From NCBI GenBank assembly GCA_964553705.1, contig CAZKKV010000024.1, positions 1 through 13,826 on the forward strand: a DNA stretch of 13,826 nucleotides, read 5' to 3'. The notes beneath the pieces are model-generated. The model saw only the letters and a program-made list of their open reading frames with translations, did no database searches and was not told the origin of the DNA. Shown here in pieces: positions 5,518-12,847 of this stretch. The stretch comes from CAYXNZ01 sp964553705 (GTDB lineage: Bacteria > Patescibacteriota > Patescibacteriia > Patescibacteriales > GWC2-42-12). The position numbers and the translations under genes are program-made. How positions within the stretch are numbered: position 1 is the stretch's first letter; each line of letters opens with the position of its first letter.

Positions 5518-6639
5518 ATGAAAAAAATTGTTTTGGCTAGTTTAATTTTTGTAATCGGTTTAAGCGTTGGTCTCGGCGTATTTGGTTTTTATTATACAAA
5601 GATAGACAGTGTGGTGGCTGATGATTTAAGTTTGGATGATCAAGAGGCAACAATTAGGGCGATAAAAAAGATGGTTCCGGCTGTAGTTAGTATTATCGTC
5701 TATGATCAACAAGAATATATTGTAACAGATTCATCTACTGGTCAAACAACAACTCAGAGTCATAGAGTTGAAAAGGGGATGGGTACTGGTTTTATTATTT
5801 CTTCAGATGGCTTAATATTAACCAATAAACATGTTGTTAATTCAGGAGCAGAAAAGACAGCCGAATATAGAATAATTTTAAATTCAGGTAAACAGTATTA
5901 TGCGCAGTTAATCGGCAAGGATCCGTTAAACGATTTGGCGGTTTTAAAAATATTTGACAAAGATTTGCCCTTTGTTGAACTAGGAGACAGTGATAACCTT
6001 GAATTAGGATCAACAGTTATGACTATTGGCAACGCCTTGGGTCGTTATCAAAATAGTGTAACCAAAGGTATAGTCAGCGGTTTGGGTAGAAAATTAATAG
6101 CTTCTGACCAATCTGGAAATGCGGAGTCGTTTGATAATGTTATACAAACTGATGCAGAAATAAATTTCGGCAATTCTGGCGGTCCTCTAGTTAATCTTAA
6201 TGGACAAGTTATTGGAATCAATGTGGCCATTGATGAGGCTGGCTCTTCAATTGGTTTTGCTATTCCGATAAATGATGCTCGCCCGGTTATAAATAGTGTT
6301 AAAGAAATCGGGCGTATAGTTAGAGTACGACTTGGTGTTCGTTATTTCATGTTGACTCCACAGATTGCCTTAGATTATAATTTACCGATTGATACCGGTG
6401 CTTGGATTAGTCGAGGTGATGTCTTGGATTCACCAGCTGTTTTACCTGACTCACCAGCGGAAAAAGGCGGTATAGAGGAAGATGACATTATAATGGAAAT
6501 AAATGCTATAAAAATAGAAGGTAAGACTACTTTATTGTCAGTTATTCAAAAATATAAACCAGGAGAAAGAATTGGATTAAAAATTAGGCGAGGAGAAAAA
6601 GTAATAATTAGAGTAGTAACTTTAGATGAATTTAAGTAA
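5518..6639 (+). CDS. HtrA/DegP-like membrane-anchored serine protease with PDZ domain
   Basis: 373 residues. An N-terminal hydrophobic segment (4-26) after MKK serves as signal anchor, placing the protease outside the membrane. The trypsin-like domain spans about 45-260 with all three catalytic residues: His105 in LTNKHVV, Asp139 in NDLAVLKI and Ser220 in GNSGGPLVN; MGTGFIIS and the IGFAIP strand are also typical. A single C-terminal PDZ domain (about 270-368) contains SPAEKGGIEEDDIIMEINA. The arrangement matches DegS/HtrA-type quality-control proteases that degrade or sense misfolded envelope proteins. It follows the charged orphan gene by 9 nt. Its transcript ends at the hairpin just after the stop. 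Family call is firm; substrates are unknown. Confidence 0.95.
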   Translation: MKKIVLASLIFVIGLSVGLGVFGFYYTKIDSVVADDLSLDDQEATIRAIKKMVPAVVSIIVYDQQEYIVTDSSTGQTTTQSHRVEKGMGTGFIISSDGLILTNKHVVNSGAEKTAEYRIILNSGKQYYAQLIGKDPLNDLAVLKIFDKDLPFVELGDSDNLELGSTVMTIGNALGRYQNSVTKGIVSGLGRKLIASDQSGNAESFDNVIQTDAEINFGNSGGPLVNLNGQVIGINVAIDEAGSSIGFAIPINDARPVINSVKEIGRIVRVRLGVRYFMLTPQIALDYNLPIDTGAWISRGDVLDSPAVLPDSPAEKGGIEEDDIIMEINAIKIEGKTTLLSVIQKYKPGERIGLKIRRGEKVIIRVVTLDEFK

Positions 6640-6678
6640 AAATTATCCACAATTGTGGGTGTTGCAATAATTTTTTTT
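6640..6678 (+). terminator. Terminator after HtrA-like gene
   Basis: Outer stem AAATTAT/ATAATTT (6640-6646, 6667-6673) encloses the perfect palindrome CCACAATTGTGG (6647-6658), then a run of eight T (6671-6678). It directly follows the stop codon. The next promoter's -35 lies inside it. Confidence 0.6.
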
Positions 6679-6689
6679 CAGATTATAAT
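6662..6689 (+). promoter_or_regulatory. Promoter of the Gld-type ABC operon
   Basis: -35 TTGCAA (6662-6667), 16-nt spacer, -10 TATAAT (6684-6689). The start would be near 6696, about 35 nt before the ATG at 6731. It overlaps the terminator of the preceding operon. Confidence 0.55.
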
Positions 6690-6690
6690 A

Positions 6691-6719
6691 TAAACAGGAA
6701 AAATTATTTTTTCTGTTTA
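6691..6719 (+). repeat. 13-bp hairpin in the 5' leader of the ABC operon
   Basis: TAAACAG and CTGTTTA (6691-6697, 6713-6719) pair, followed inward by a G-U and five A-T pairs, leaving a TTA loop (6704-6706). It ends 11 nt before the start codon at 6731. It may stabilise the mRNA 5' end, affect initiation, or serve as a second terminator for the upstream operon. Confidence 0.6.
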
Positions 6720-6730
6720 TTCAATTTATT

Positions 6731-7660
6731 ATGATAGAAATAATAGATTTAACCAAAAAAATAGGACAGACAAGGATATTAGATAATATCTCCTTAACAG
6801 TAAAGAAGGGAGAGGTTTTAGGTTTTTTAGGACCGAATGGTGCTGGAAAAACTACAACCATGAAGATAATTACTTCTTTTTGGAAGCCAACTAGTGGCCA
6901 GATAAAAGTTGATGGTTTAGATGTGGTAGACAAATCTCTCGAAACCAGAAGGAAAATTGGTTATTTACCCGAAACAGTTCCTTTGTATGACGACATGAAA
7001 GTGTTTGAGTATTTAAAATTTGTGGCTGAAATTCGAGGCTTAGAAAAAAATGAAGTTAGAGATAGAATTAAGGATGTTGTAAAAACTTGTGGTTTGCAAG
7101 AAGTTATTCGTCGACCGATTGAAGAATTGTCAAAAGGTTATCGTCAACGAGTTGGTTTGGCTCAGGCGATTATTCATCAGCCAGAAGTATTAATTCTTGA
7201 TGAACCGACCACTGGTCTTGATCCGAATCAAATAGCTGAGATTAGAGAGTTGATAAAAAAAATTGGTCAAGAAAAAACTGTAATTTTTTCAACCCATATA
7301 TTATCAGAAGTCAGTGCCACCTGTGACAGAGTGGCTATTATTAATAATGGCAAAATAGTAAAAATTGGCACACCAGCTGAATTGATGACAGCGTCAGATG
7401 AACAAAATATTATTTATATAAAAATAAAAGGAGAAAAAAATAATGTTTTAGATAAATTAAAAGGTTTTGATAATATTAGCAAAGTTGAGATTAAAAGCAA
7501 AGAAACTGATAATGTTTATGTTTATAAAATCATATCAACTAAAGGAGTTGACATCAGAGAAACACTTTCTTTGTTTATTACTTCGGCTGGATTTATTATT
7601 TTTGAATTTTACAAAAAACAAACAAACTTGGAAGATGTTTTTCGAGCATTAACAGAATAA
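6731..7660 (+). CDS. ABC transporter ATP-binding protein, GldA-like
   Basis: 309 residues, cytoplasmic ATPase subunit of an ABC-2-type transporter. Walker A is GPNGAGKT (34-41), the Q-loop region reads IGYLPETVPLY (77-86, with LPE as in the GldA/CcmA-type group), the signature is LSKGYRQR (133-140), Walker B is VLILDEPTTGLDP (153-165) and the switch histidine is His189 in FSTHILSEV. An accessory C-terminal domain of about 85 residues follows (from about 225) and ends in FEFYKKQTNLEDVFRALTE, typical of this subfamily. The permease and GldG-like genes follow immediately. The Gld name reflects similarity to gliding-motility genes of Bacteroidetes; it does not mean this cell glides. Confidence 0.93.
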   Translation: MIEIIDLTKKIGQTRILDNISLTVKKGEVLGFLGPNGAGKTTTMKIITSFWKPTSGQIKVDGLDVVDKSLETRRKIGYLPETVPLYDDMKVFEYLKFVAEIRGLEKNEVRDRIKDVVKTCGLQEVIRRPIEELSKGYRQRVGLAQAIIHQPEVLILDEPTTGLDPNQIAEIRELIKKIGQEKTVIFSTHILSEVSATCDRVAIINNGKIVKIGTPAELMTASDEQNIIYIKIKGEKNNVLDKLKGFDNISKVEIKSKETDNVYVYKIISTKGVDIRETLSLFITSAGFIIFEFYKKQTNLEDVFRALTE

Positions 7661-7681
7661 TTTTTGTTTAGTAAAACGATT

Positions 7682-8407
7682 ATGAACAAACAATATCTAA
7701 AAATAATTAGTACTTTAACTAAGAAGGAGTTGATGAGTTATTTTAATTCTCCGATTGCTTATATATTTATTAGTGTTTTTTTGGTTATAGCTAACTGGTT
7801 ATTTTTTAACGATTTTTTTCTAATTGGACAGGCTAATATGAGATCTTATTTTAGTTTGTTGCCGTGGATATTTCTTTTTTTAGCTCCAGCAGTAACGATG
7901 AGACTGTGGTCTGAAGAGAAAAAAAGTAGAACAGAAGAATTTTTATTAACCCTACCGATAACTAGTTGGCAGGCAGTTTGGGGGAAATTTATTGGTGCAT
8001 TAACTTTTGTGATAATTACTGTTTCATTAAGTCTGACTATTCCTGTGTCGGTAGTGGCTCTAGGTAACGTTGATTTTGGGCCAATTATTGGCGGTTATCT
8101 CGGTACGATTTTATTAGCTGGTTCATATTTGGCGCTAGGTTTATTCGTATCAAGTTTAACTAAAAATCAAATTATCGCTTTTATTTCAGCTTTAGTTTTT
8201 AGTTTCGTATTTTTTATTATTGGAGCTGATTTTGTTTTAGTTAAAGCACCACAAGTTTTTGCATCACTAATGAAATTTATTGGCTTGGGTAGTCATTTTT
8301 ATAATATCGCCAAGGGTGTAATAGACACCAAGGACGTTGTGTATTATGTTTCATTTATTTTTATATTTTTATTACTTAATGTCAGAGTCATCGAAAGCAG
8401 AAAATAA
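7682..8407 (+). CDS. ABC-2-type permease, GldF-like
   Basis: 241 residues from the ATG at 7682. An in-frame TTG at 7664 would add six residues (MFSKTI), but no feature supports it and the ATG gives the usual KKEL-containing N-terminus. Six membrane helices are visible at about 24-44, 55-74, 103-127, 137-158, 163-186 and 219-234. Between helices 2 and 3 is MRLWSEEKKSRTEEFLLTLP (73-92), the conserved cytoplasmic coupling segment of GldF/ABC-2 permeases. It starts 21 nt after the ATPase gene and would form the membrane channel as a dimer with it. A 66-nt gap with an imperfect hairpin follows before the GldG-like gene. Confidence 0.92.
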   Translation: MNKQYLKIISTLTKKELMSYFNSPIAYIFISVFLVIANWLFFNDFFLIGQANMRSYFSLLPWIFLFLAPAVTMRLWSEEKKSRTEEFLLTLPITSWQAVWGKFIGALTFVIITVSLSLTIPVSVVALGNVDFGPIIGGYLGTILLAGSYLALGLFVSSLTKNQIIAFISALVFSFVFFIIGADFVLVKAPQVFASLMKFIGLGSHFYNIAKGVIDTKDVVYYVSFIFIFLLLNVRVIESRK

Positions 8408-8423
8408 AAGTATATTGTGTTTA

Positions 8424-8470
8424 ATAGAATAGGCAAACTTAAGTAGTGAAACATAAATTAAGTATTCTAT
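8424..8470 (+). repeat. Imperfect intercistronic inverted repeat before the GldG-like gene
   Basis: ATAGAATA (8424-8431) pairs with TATTCTAT (8463-8470), and inside it ACTTAA (8437-8442) pairs with TTAAGT (8458-8463; the shared T can be in only one stem). The fold ends 3 nt before the ATG at 8474. It may limit translation of the downstream gene or be an mRNA processing site. Weak A-T pairing makes it uncertain. Confidence 0.4.
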
Positions 8471-8473
8471 AGC

Positions 8474-9967
8474 ATGAATTCAAACAACAAGCTAGCGCAA
8501 AAATTTAAAAAAGTTAATTTATCTATCAATATTTTGTTAATTATTGGTATTGTTATTATTGTTAACTATTTGTCGTACCAAATTTTTTATCGTTGGGATT
8601 TAACAAAGAATAATGATTATTTATTGTCTGGTGCTAGTAAAAAAACTGTTGCTGAGCTTGACGACGTGGTTAATGTAAAAGCTTATTTTAGTAAAGATTT
8701 ACCATCTCAACTTATTTCTTTACGTCAGGATGTTGAAGATATTTTGGATGGTTACGTGAGTTATTCAAAGGGCAATCTAATAGTTGAATATATTGATCCA
8801 AAAAGTGATGAAGACATAGAACAAGAATTAGCCATTATTGGTATTCCGCAACTTCAATTTAACGCCTTAGAAAAAGATAGATTGCAGGTGGTTAATGGTT
8901 ATTTTGGTCTGGTTATCAAATATGGCGATAAAACAGAAATAATTCCAGTTATACAAGATACAAAAAATTTAGAATATAATATTACTTCAGCTATAAAAAA
9001 AGTTATTAGCGATGAAATAGCGGTTTTGGGTTATTGGCAAGGAAATGGTTGCGCTAATTATGAAACGGATATTTCTGTAGCAAAAGAAAAATTAGAAAAA
9101 TTATATAGTGTTAAAATAATTACTGACAAGATAGAAGAAGACGTTGATACATTAATAGTATTGGGACCAAAAGAAAAATTTACAGAAGAACAAAAAATAG
9201 AGATTAATGGTTTTTTGGAAAAGGGTGGTAAATTATTAGCTATGATTGACGGTGTTATTATTGGTGATGGCTTATCTACTATGCAAAATGAAGTTGGGCT
9301 AAATGAAATTTTTGAGAATTACGGATTTAGATTAAACATGGATTTAGTATTAGATGTTTCAAGTGGTATGGCTTCTTTTTCACAGGGATTTATGACTTTT
9401 ACAACTAATTATCCGTTTTGGCCAAAAATAATTAAAACTGGCTTTAATGAAAATTATACTGCAGTAGCAGAACTCGAATCTTTGATTTTGCCTTGGGTGA
9501 GCAGTATTGATTTAGTTAAAGAAAATGACGATAACGAAATTCTAGTTTTAGCCAAGACGACAGAGCGTGCTTGGACGCAAAAAAATAGTTTTAATTTGAA
9601 TCCACAGGGAGATTTATTTGCTGGTGCTGTACTAAATCAACACAACCTGTCTGTTTTGTCAAAGAAAGGAAATGGGGAAATACTTTTGGTTTCAGACGGT
9701 GATTTTATGAGGGATAGTATGTTACAAAATAATCCCGATAATTTATTATTTTTCCAAAACTTAGTAGATGGATTGAGTATTGGTGAAGATTTGATAAATA
9801 TTAGGAGCAAAGGAATAACCAATCATCCGATAAAAGAAATATCTGATAGTAATAAAATAATTATACGTTACGCTAATGTTTTTGGTATAACTTTTTTGGT
9901 TTTAATTTTTGGTTTAGTTAGATATTACTTGAGAAAGAAGAGTCGTTTGTCGGATGAAATTATTTAA
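8474..9967 (+). CDS. GldG-like ABC auxiliary protein (ABC_transp_aux family)
   Basis: 497 residues with one membrane segment at each end (about 18-38 and 466-486) and a large domain between them, expected outside the membrane. The N-terminal YRWDLTKNNDYLLSGASKKT is the typical opening of GldG-type proteins. The central part matches the ABC-transporter auxiliary layout: VNVKAYFSKDLP, LIVEYIDPKSDED, ITSAIKKVISDEIAVLGYWQGNG (usually a GHGE-like motif, here QGNG), DTLIVLGPKEKFTEEQKIEI, FLEKGGKLLAMIDG and, near the C-terminus, GEILLVSDGDF. The basic tail after the last segment would be cytoplasmic. It is the third member of the GldA-F-G set and probably acts with the permease. No cysteine cluster or enzymatic motif is visible. 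Confidence 0.9.
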   Translation: MNSNNKLAQKFKKVNLSINILLIIGIVIIVNYLSYQIFYRWDLTKNNDYLLSGASKKTVAELDDVVNVKAYFSKDLPSQLISLRQDVEDILDGYVSYSKGNLIVEYIDPKSDEDIEQELAIIGIPQLQFNALEKDRLQVVNGYFGLVIKYGDKTEIIPVIQDTKNLEYNITSAIKKVISDEIAVLGYWQGNGCANYETDISVAKEKLEKLYSVKIITDKIEEDVDTLIVLGPKEKFTEEQKIEINGFLEKGGKLLAMIDGVIIGDGLSTMQNEVGLNEIFENYGFRLNMDLVLDVSSGMASFSQGFMTFTTNYPFWPKIIKTGFNENYTAVAELESLILPWVSSIDLVKENDDNEILVLAKTTERAWTQKNSFNLNPQGDLFAGAVLNQHNLSVLSKKGNGEILLVSDGDFMRDSMLQNNPDNLLFFQNLVDGLSIGEDLINIRSKGITNHPIKEISDSNKIIIRYANVFGITFLVLIFGLVRYYLRKKSRLSDEII

Positions 9968-9982
9968 TTTAATTTATTTTTT

Positions 9983-10249
9983 ATGAAAATTTTAAAATTT
10001 GGTGCAGAGTGGTGCAAAGAATGCGTGATTATGAAACCTATGTTTGCGGAAATTGAAAAAAAAATACCTGAACTGGAAACAGAATTTCATGAAGCTGACG
10101 ATAGTAAAGAGATAATGGAAAAATATAATGTAGCTAGTATACCCACTTTTATTTTTTTAGACAAAAATAGCAAGGAAATAAGACGATTGGTTGGATTACA
10201 GAATAAAGAAGATTTAGTGGATATTATTAGAGAAAATTTAGACAAATAA
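9983..10249 (+). CDS. Small thioredoxin-fold protein (CKEC active site)
   Basis: 88 residues, shorter than classical thioredoxin (about 105). The active site is WCKEC (Cys11, Cys14) following KILKFGAEW, with the cis-proline in ASIPTF (Pro54). FLDKNSKEIRRLVG gives the last strands and a helix closes the fold. No signal peptide or membrane segment, so the protein is predicted to be cytoplasmic. The CKEC dipeptide differs from the usual CGPC and may shift the redox potential. It sits between the GldG-like and DUF4340 genes (15 nt after one, 4 nt before the other), so it is part of the ABC operon. A role in redox control of this complex is an inference from position only. Confidence 0.9.
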   Translation: MKILKFGAEWCKECVIMKPMFAEIEKKIPELETEFHEADDSKEIMEKYNVASIPTFIFLDKNSKEIRRLVGLQNKEDLVDIIRENLDK

Positions 10250-10253
10250 AGGT

Positions 10254-11186
10254 ATGAATAAAACATCTCGATTATTTTTTATTTTATTAATTTTATTGAT
10301 ATTGGTTTTAGTTTACAAATTACCGATTGGAGAATGGTACTTAAATATTTTTGATTCAGGTAGTTTTTTATCAAAAGTAGATATTAATCAGATAAATAAA
10401 ATAGAAATTACACAAGACAGTAAGACTACTATTTTGTTGAAGCAAGATGAAGCAGCTAACGGCAATATTGTTACTAAGTGGAAAATAGATGGCACAAAAG
10501 ATTTTTATGTCGATCAATCGAGAGTTGATGAATTATTAAATAAATTAAAAGATGTAAAAGAATCTAAATTTGATTTGGTGAGTAAAAATAAAGATCGTCA
10601 GTCAGAATTTGGTTTAGCCGAAGAGGCGGTTAATCTAAAGTTGTATTTTGACGACAAGTTAATCATTGATTTTTTTATAGGGAAAGTGAGTAATGATTAT
10701 TCGTCAAATTATTTAAACTTGGTTGATTCGGAAAAAGTTTATTCAGTGAAAGTGTTGTTAAGAAACATGTTTATTCGGTCTGATTGGCGCGATTTAACAA
10801 TTTTTTCATCTGATCAAGAAAAAATTAACAAAATAAGATTTCAATATCCAAATCGTGAATTTACTATTGAAAAACAAGATGACAGTTGGGTTGGCGTTTT
10901 GCCTTACAAATTTACTGTGTCGAAAGATAAGGTCGAAGAAATAGTTAATATAATGTCAAGCTTGTATTCAGTTATGATTCCAGAGCAGAATTTTGAGGCT
11001 TCTGGATTGGAAAAACATCCAATCATTGTTGAAGCGTCTGGTGATAATATAGATAATACGATTATGGTGGGCGGGCAAAACGACAGCGGATTTTATTATA
11101 CAAAACACGCCGATAGCGACAATATTTATTTAATTACCGAAGAGCAAAAAAATATATTAGATAAGCAGATTTGGCAATTAAAATAA
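10254..11186 (+). CDS. DUF4340-family membrane-anchored protein
   Basis: 310 residues. A single N-terminal membrane segment (about 7-22, RLFFILLILLILVLVY) anchors a large beta-rich domain predicted to lie outside the membrane. The DUF4340 pattern is visible in tandem: INKIEITQDSKTTILLKQD...WKIDGTKDFYVDQSRVDELL...LKLYFDDKLIIDFFIGK, then a second unit INKIRFQYPNREFTIEKQDDSWVG...VSKDKVEEIV...IMVGG. DUF4340 genes are regular partners of GldG-type genes in many phyla, and this one ends the operon just before a terminator. Molecular function is unknown. The start is 4 nt after the thioredoxin stop; AAAGGT before it is too close to be a normal ribosome site. Confidence 0.88.
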   Translation: MNKTSRLFFILLILLILVLVYKLPIGEWYLNIFDSGSFLSKVDINQINKIEITQDSKTTILLKQDEAANGNIVTKWKIDGTKDFYVDQSRVDELLNKLKDVKESKFDLVSKNKDRQSEFGLAEEAVNLKLYFDDKLIIDFFIGKVSNDYSSNYLNLVDSEKVYSVKVLLRNMFIRSDWRDLTIFSSDQEKINKIRFQYPNREFTIEKQDDSWVGVLPYKFTVSKDKVEEIVNIMSSLYSVMIPEQNFEASGLEKHPIIVEASGDNIDNTIMVGGQNDSGFYYTKHADSDNIYLITEEQKNILDKQIWQLK

Positions 11187-11209
11187 GAATATAAAATTTA
11201 TATTTTTAT

Positions 11210-11236
11210 AAAAACATCCTTTTTGGGGTGTTTTTA
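11210..11236 (+). terminator. Terminator of the ABC operon
   Basis: AAAACATCC pairs with GGGGTGTTTT (one G-U pair), loop of T residues, followed by TTTTTATTTA. It lies about 25 nt beyond the DUF4340 stop and before the kinase promoter. Confidence 0.85.
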
Positions 11237-11252
11237 TTTATAGCTTATTTTA

Positions 11253-11261
11253 TGTTATAAT
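11253..11261 (+). promoter_or_regulatory. Extended -10 promoter for the kinase/PduL/Fpg operon
   Basis: TGT followed by TATAAT (11256-11261), again an extended -10 without a clear -35. A start near 11268 would leave only about 10 nt before the ATG at 11278. Confidence 0.6.
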
Positions 11262-11277
11262 ATAGGTAAGTTTAAAA

Positions 11278-12276
11278 ATGATTAAAATATTTATGAAATA
11301 TGATTTTATTGCCGTTGGTGGAGTAACGGAAGATATTACTTTTTATACCAACGATGGGGTATTAATAGATAATAAGAAAGATATTTTAAGGCAAAAATTA
11401 TTGGCCTTTGAATATGGAGCAAAAATGAAAATAAATAAAGCTCACAGTACTTTTGGCGGCGGTGCGGCTAATGTGGCTATTTGTTTTTCTAAACTAGGCT
11501 TTAAAACAGGTATTGTAATGGCAATTGGTAGGGATAACCGTGGAAAGAAAATTATAGATAATTTAAAAAAACACAAGGTAGACATAAAAGCGGTTAAGCG
11601 ATTAAGAGATTGCGAAAGTGGTTTTTCTTTTTTATTGGTTGGACAGAATAACGAACATATTGTTTTTTCAAATCGGGCAGCAAATAGTCAGTTACAACTT
11701 ACAAATTATGATTTACGGATTTTAAAAAAAACCAAATGGATTTATTTGACTTCCTTGAGTGGGGAGTGGGAAGAATTATTGAAAAAACTATTTTTTTTAA
11801 AAAATATTAAAATTGCTTGGAATCCAGGACATATTCAGGTAGGTGCTGGTTGTCGTGATATAAAAAGATTTGTAAAAAAAACAAACGTACTAATGTTAAA
11901 TAAAGACGAGGCGATTGAATTGGTTCTGTCGGATGAAAAAAATAAATTAAAAGTTAGAAATTATTTAAATAATCTAAAAAATTTGTTGGTTATTTTGCAT
12001 TCTTGGGGTTCAAAAATAGTTGTAATTACTAACGGCAAATACGGCGCTGACGCTTATGATGGAAGTAATTTTTATCACCAGGCGATTGTAAAAGAAACGA
12101 GAAGGATAGATACAACTGGAGTGGGAGACGCTTTTAATTCATCGTTCGTGGCTGGTTTGGAGATTTTTGATAATGATATAAAAAAGTCTCTACGGCTTGG
12201 CGCTAAAAATTCGGCTTCAGTCATTAGTCAACAGGGTGCGCAAAATGGACTTTTAGACAAAAAAGATATTTTATGA
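11278..12276 (+). CDS. PfkB/ribokinase-family carbohydrate kinase
   Basis: 332 residues from ATG 11278; an in-frame ATG at 11293 (MKYDFIAVGG) is an equally good start and is the more typical family N-terminus. The N-terminal strand YDFIAVGGVTEDI, the sugar-site loop TFGGGAANVA (58-67) and the C-terminal PfkB signature DTTGVGDAFNSSFVAG (278-293) with catalytic base Asp284 are intact, so it should phosphorylate a sugar, nucleoside or related alcohol with ATP. KDEAIEL and VVITNGKYGADAY are further family strands. Substrate cannot be told; the group includes ribokinase, fructokinase and adenosine kinase. The TGA stop overlaps the next start by 4 nt (ATGA), pointing to translational coupling with the phosphotransacylase. 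Confidence 0.9.
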   Translation: MIKIFMKYDFIAVGGVTEDITFYTNDGVLIDNKKDILRQKLLAFEYGAKMKINKAHSTFGGGAANVAICFSKLGFKTGIVMAIGRDNRGKKIIDNLKKHKVDIKAVKRLRDCESGFSFLLVGQNNEHIVFSNRAANSQLQLTNYDLRILKKTKWIYLTSLSGEWEELLKKLFFLKNIKIAWNPGHIQVGAGCRDIKRFVKKTNVLMLNKDEAIELVLSDEKNKLKVRNYLNNLKNLLVILHSWGSKIVVITNGKYGADAYDGSNFYHQAIVKETRRIDTTGVGDAFNSSFVAGLEIFDNDIKKSLRLGAKNSASVISQQGAQNGLLDKKDIL

Positions 12277-12842
12277 AAATTCCTATTGAAATATCTGCTC
12301 GTCATGTCCATCTATCGAAAAAAGATTTAGATGGATTGTTTGGTGACGGATTCAAATTAACTAAACATAAAAATCTTTCTCAACCAGAACAATTCGCGTC
12401 TAAACAGACAGTTAGTCTGGTCGGATCAAAGGGTAAAATTGACAAAGTGAGAGTATTGGGACCATGTCGACAACAAACACAAATTGAAGTTTCAAAAACT
12501 GACGCGCGTGAACTGGGAGTTAAACCACCAGTCAGAAAATCTGGTAATTTAGCAGGGTCGGCTGGTATAAAAATAATTGGACCAAAGGGTGAAATTAAAT
12601 TAGCAGAAGGATTAATTGTCGCTTTACGTCATGTTCATTTGGATCAAAAAACTGCCGACAAACTTGGATTAAAAAATAATGACAAAATCAAGATTGATGT
12701 TGATGGAGTTAGAGATTTAATATTTGAGAATGTTATTACTAGGGTTAGTAATAAATATTTACCAGCTATGCATATTGATACCGACGAAGCTAATGCTGCC
12801 AGTATTGATAAAAAAAATTGTTTTGGTAAAATAATAATTTAA
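12273..12842 (+). CDS. pduL: Phosphate acyltransferase, PduL type
   Basis: 189 residues. It interconverts acyl-CoA plus phosphate and acyl-phosphate plus CoA. Two beta-barrel halves each carry an RHVHL motif (10-14 and 119-123). The metal and active-site residues known from the family are all present in order: His11, His13, Arg66 and Glu72 (GPCRQQTQIE), His120, His122 and His167 (AMHIDTDEANA). LSQPEQFA and KGKIDKVRVLGP are further signatures. The protein starts right at the first barrel with no N-terminal encapsulation peptide, so it is a free cytoplasmic enzyme, not one targeted to a microcompartment. With an acetate kinase elsewhere it would support ATP formation by fermentation. It overlaps the kinase gene by 4 nt and is followed by fpg after 5 nt. 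Confidence 0.93.
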   Translation: MKIPIEISARHVHLSKKDLDGLFGDGFKLTKHKNLSQPEQFASKQTVSLVGSKGKIDKVRVLGPCRQQTQIEVSKTDARELGVKPPVRKSGNLAGSAGIKIIGPKGEIKLAEGLIVALRHVHLDQKTADKLGLKNNDKIKIDVDGVRDLIFENVITRVSNKYLPAMHIDTDEANAASIDKKNCFGKIII

Positions 12843-12847
12843 ATTTT

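Noticed and set aside
6721..6933. 70-codon minus-strand frame, plus similar ones at 6048-6230 and 9637-9822
   Set aside because: Each is antisense to a gene with clear family motifs, without its own promoter.
12273..12276. Possible TGA recoding as in some CPR lineages
   Set aside because: TGA at 12274-12276 ends the kinase at the expected family length and overlaps the next start; no in-frame TGA is needed in any gene here.
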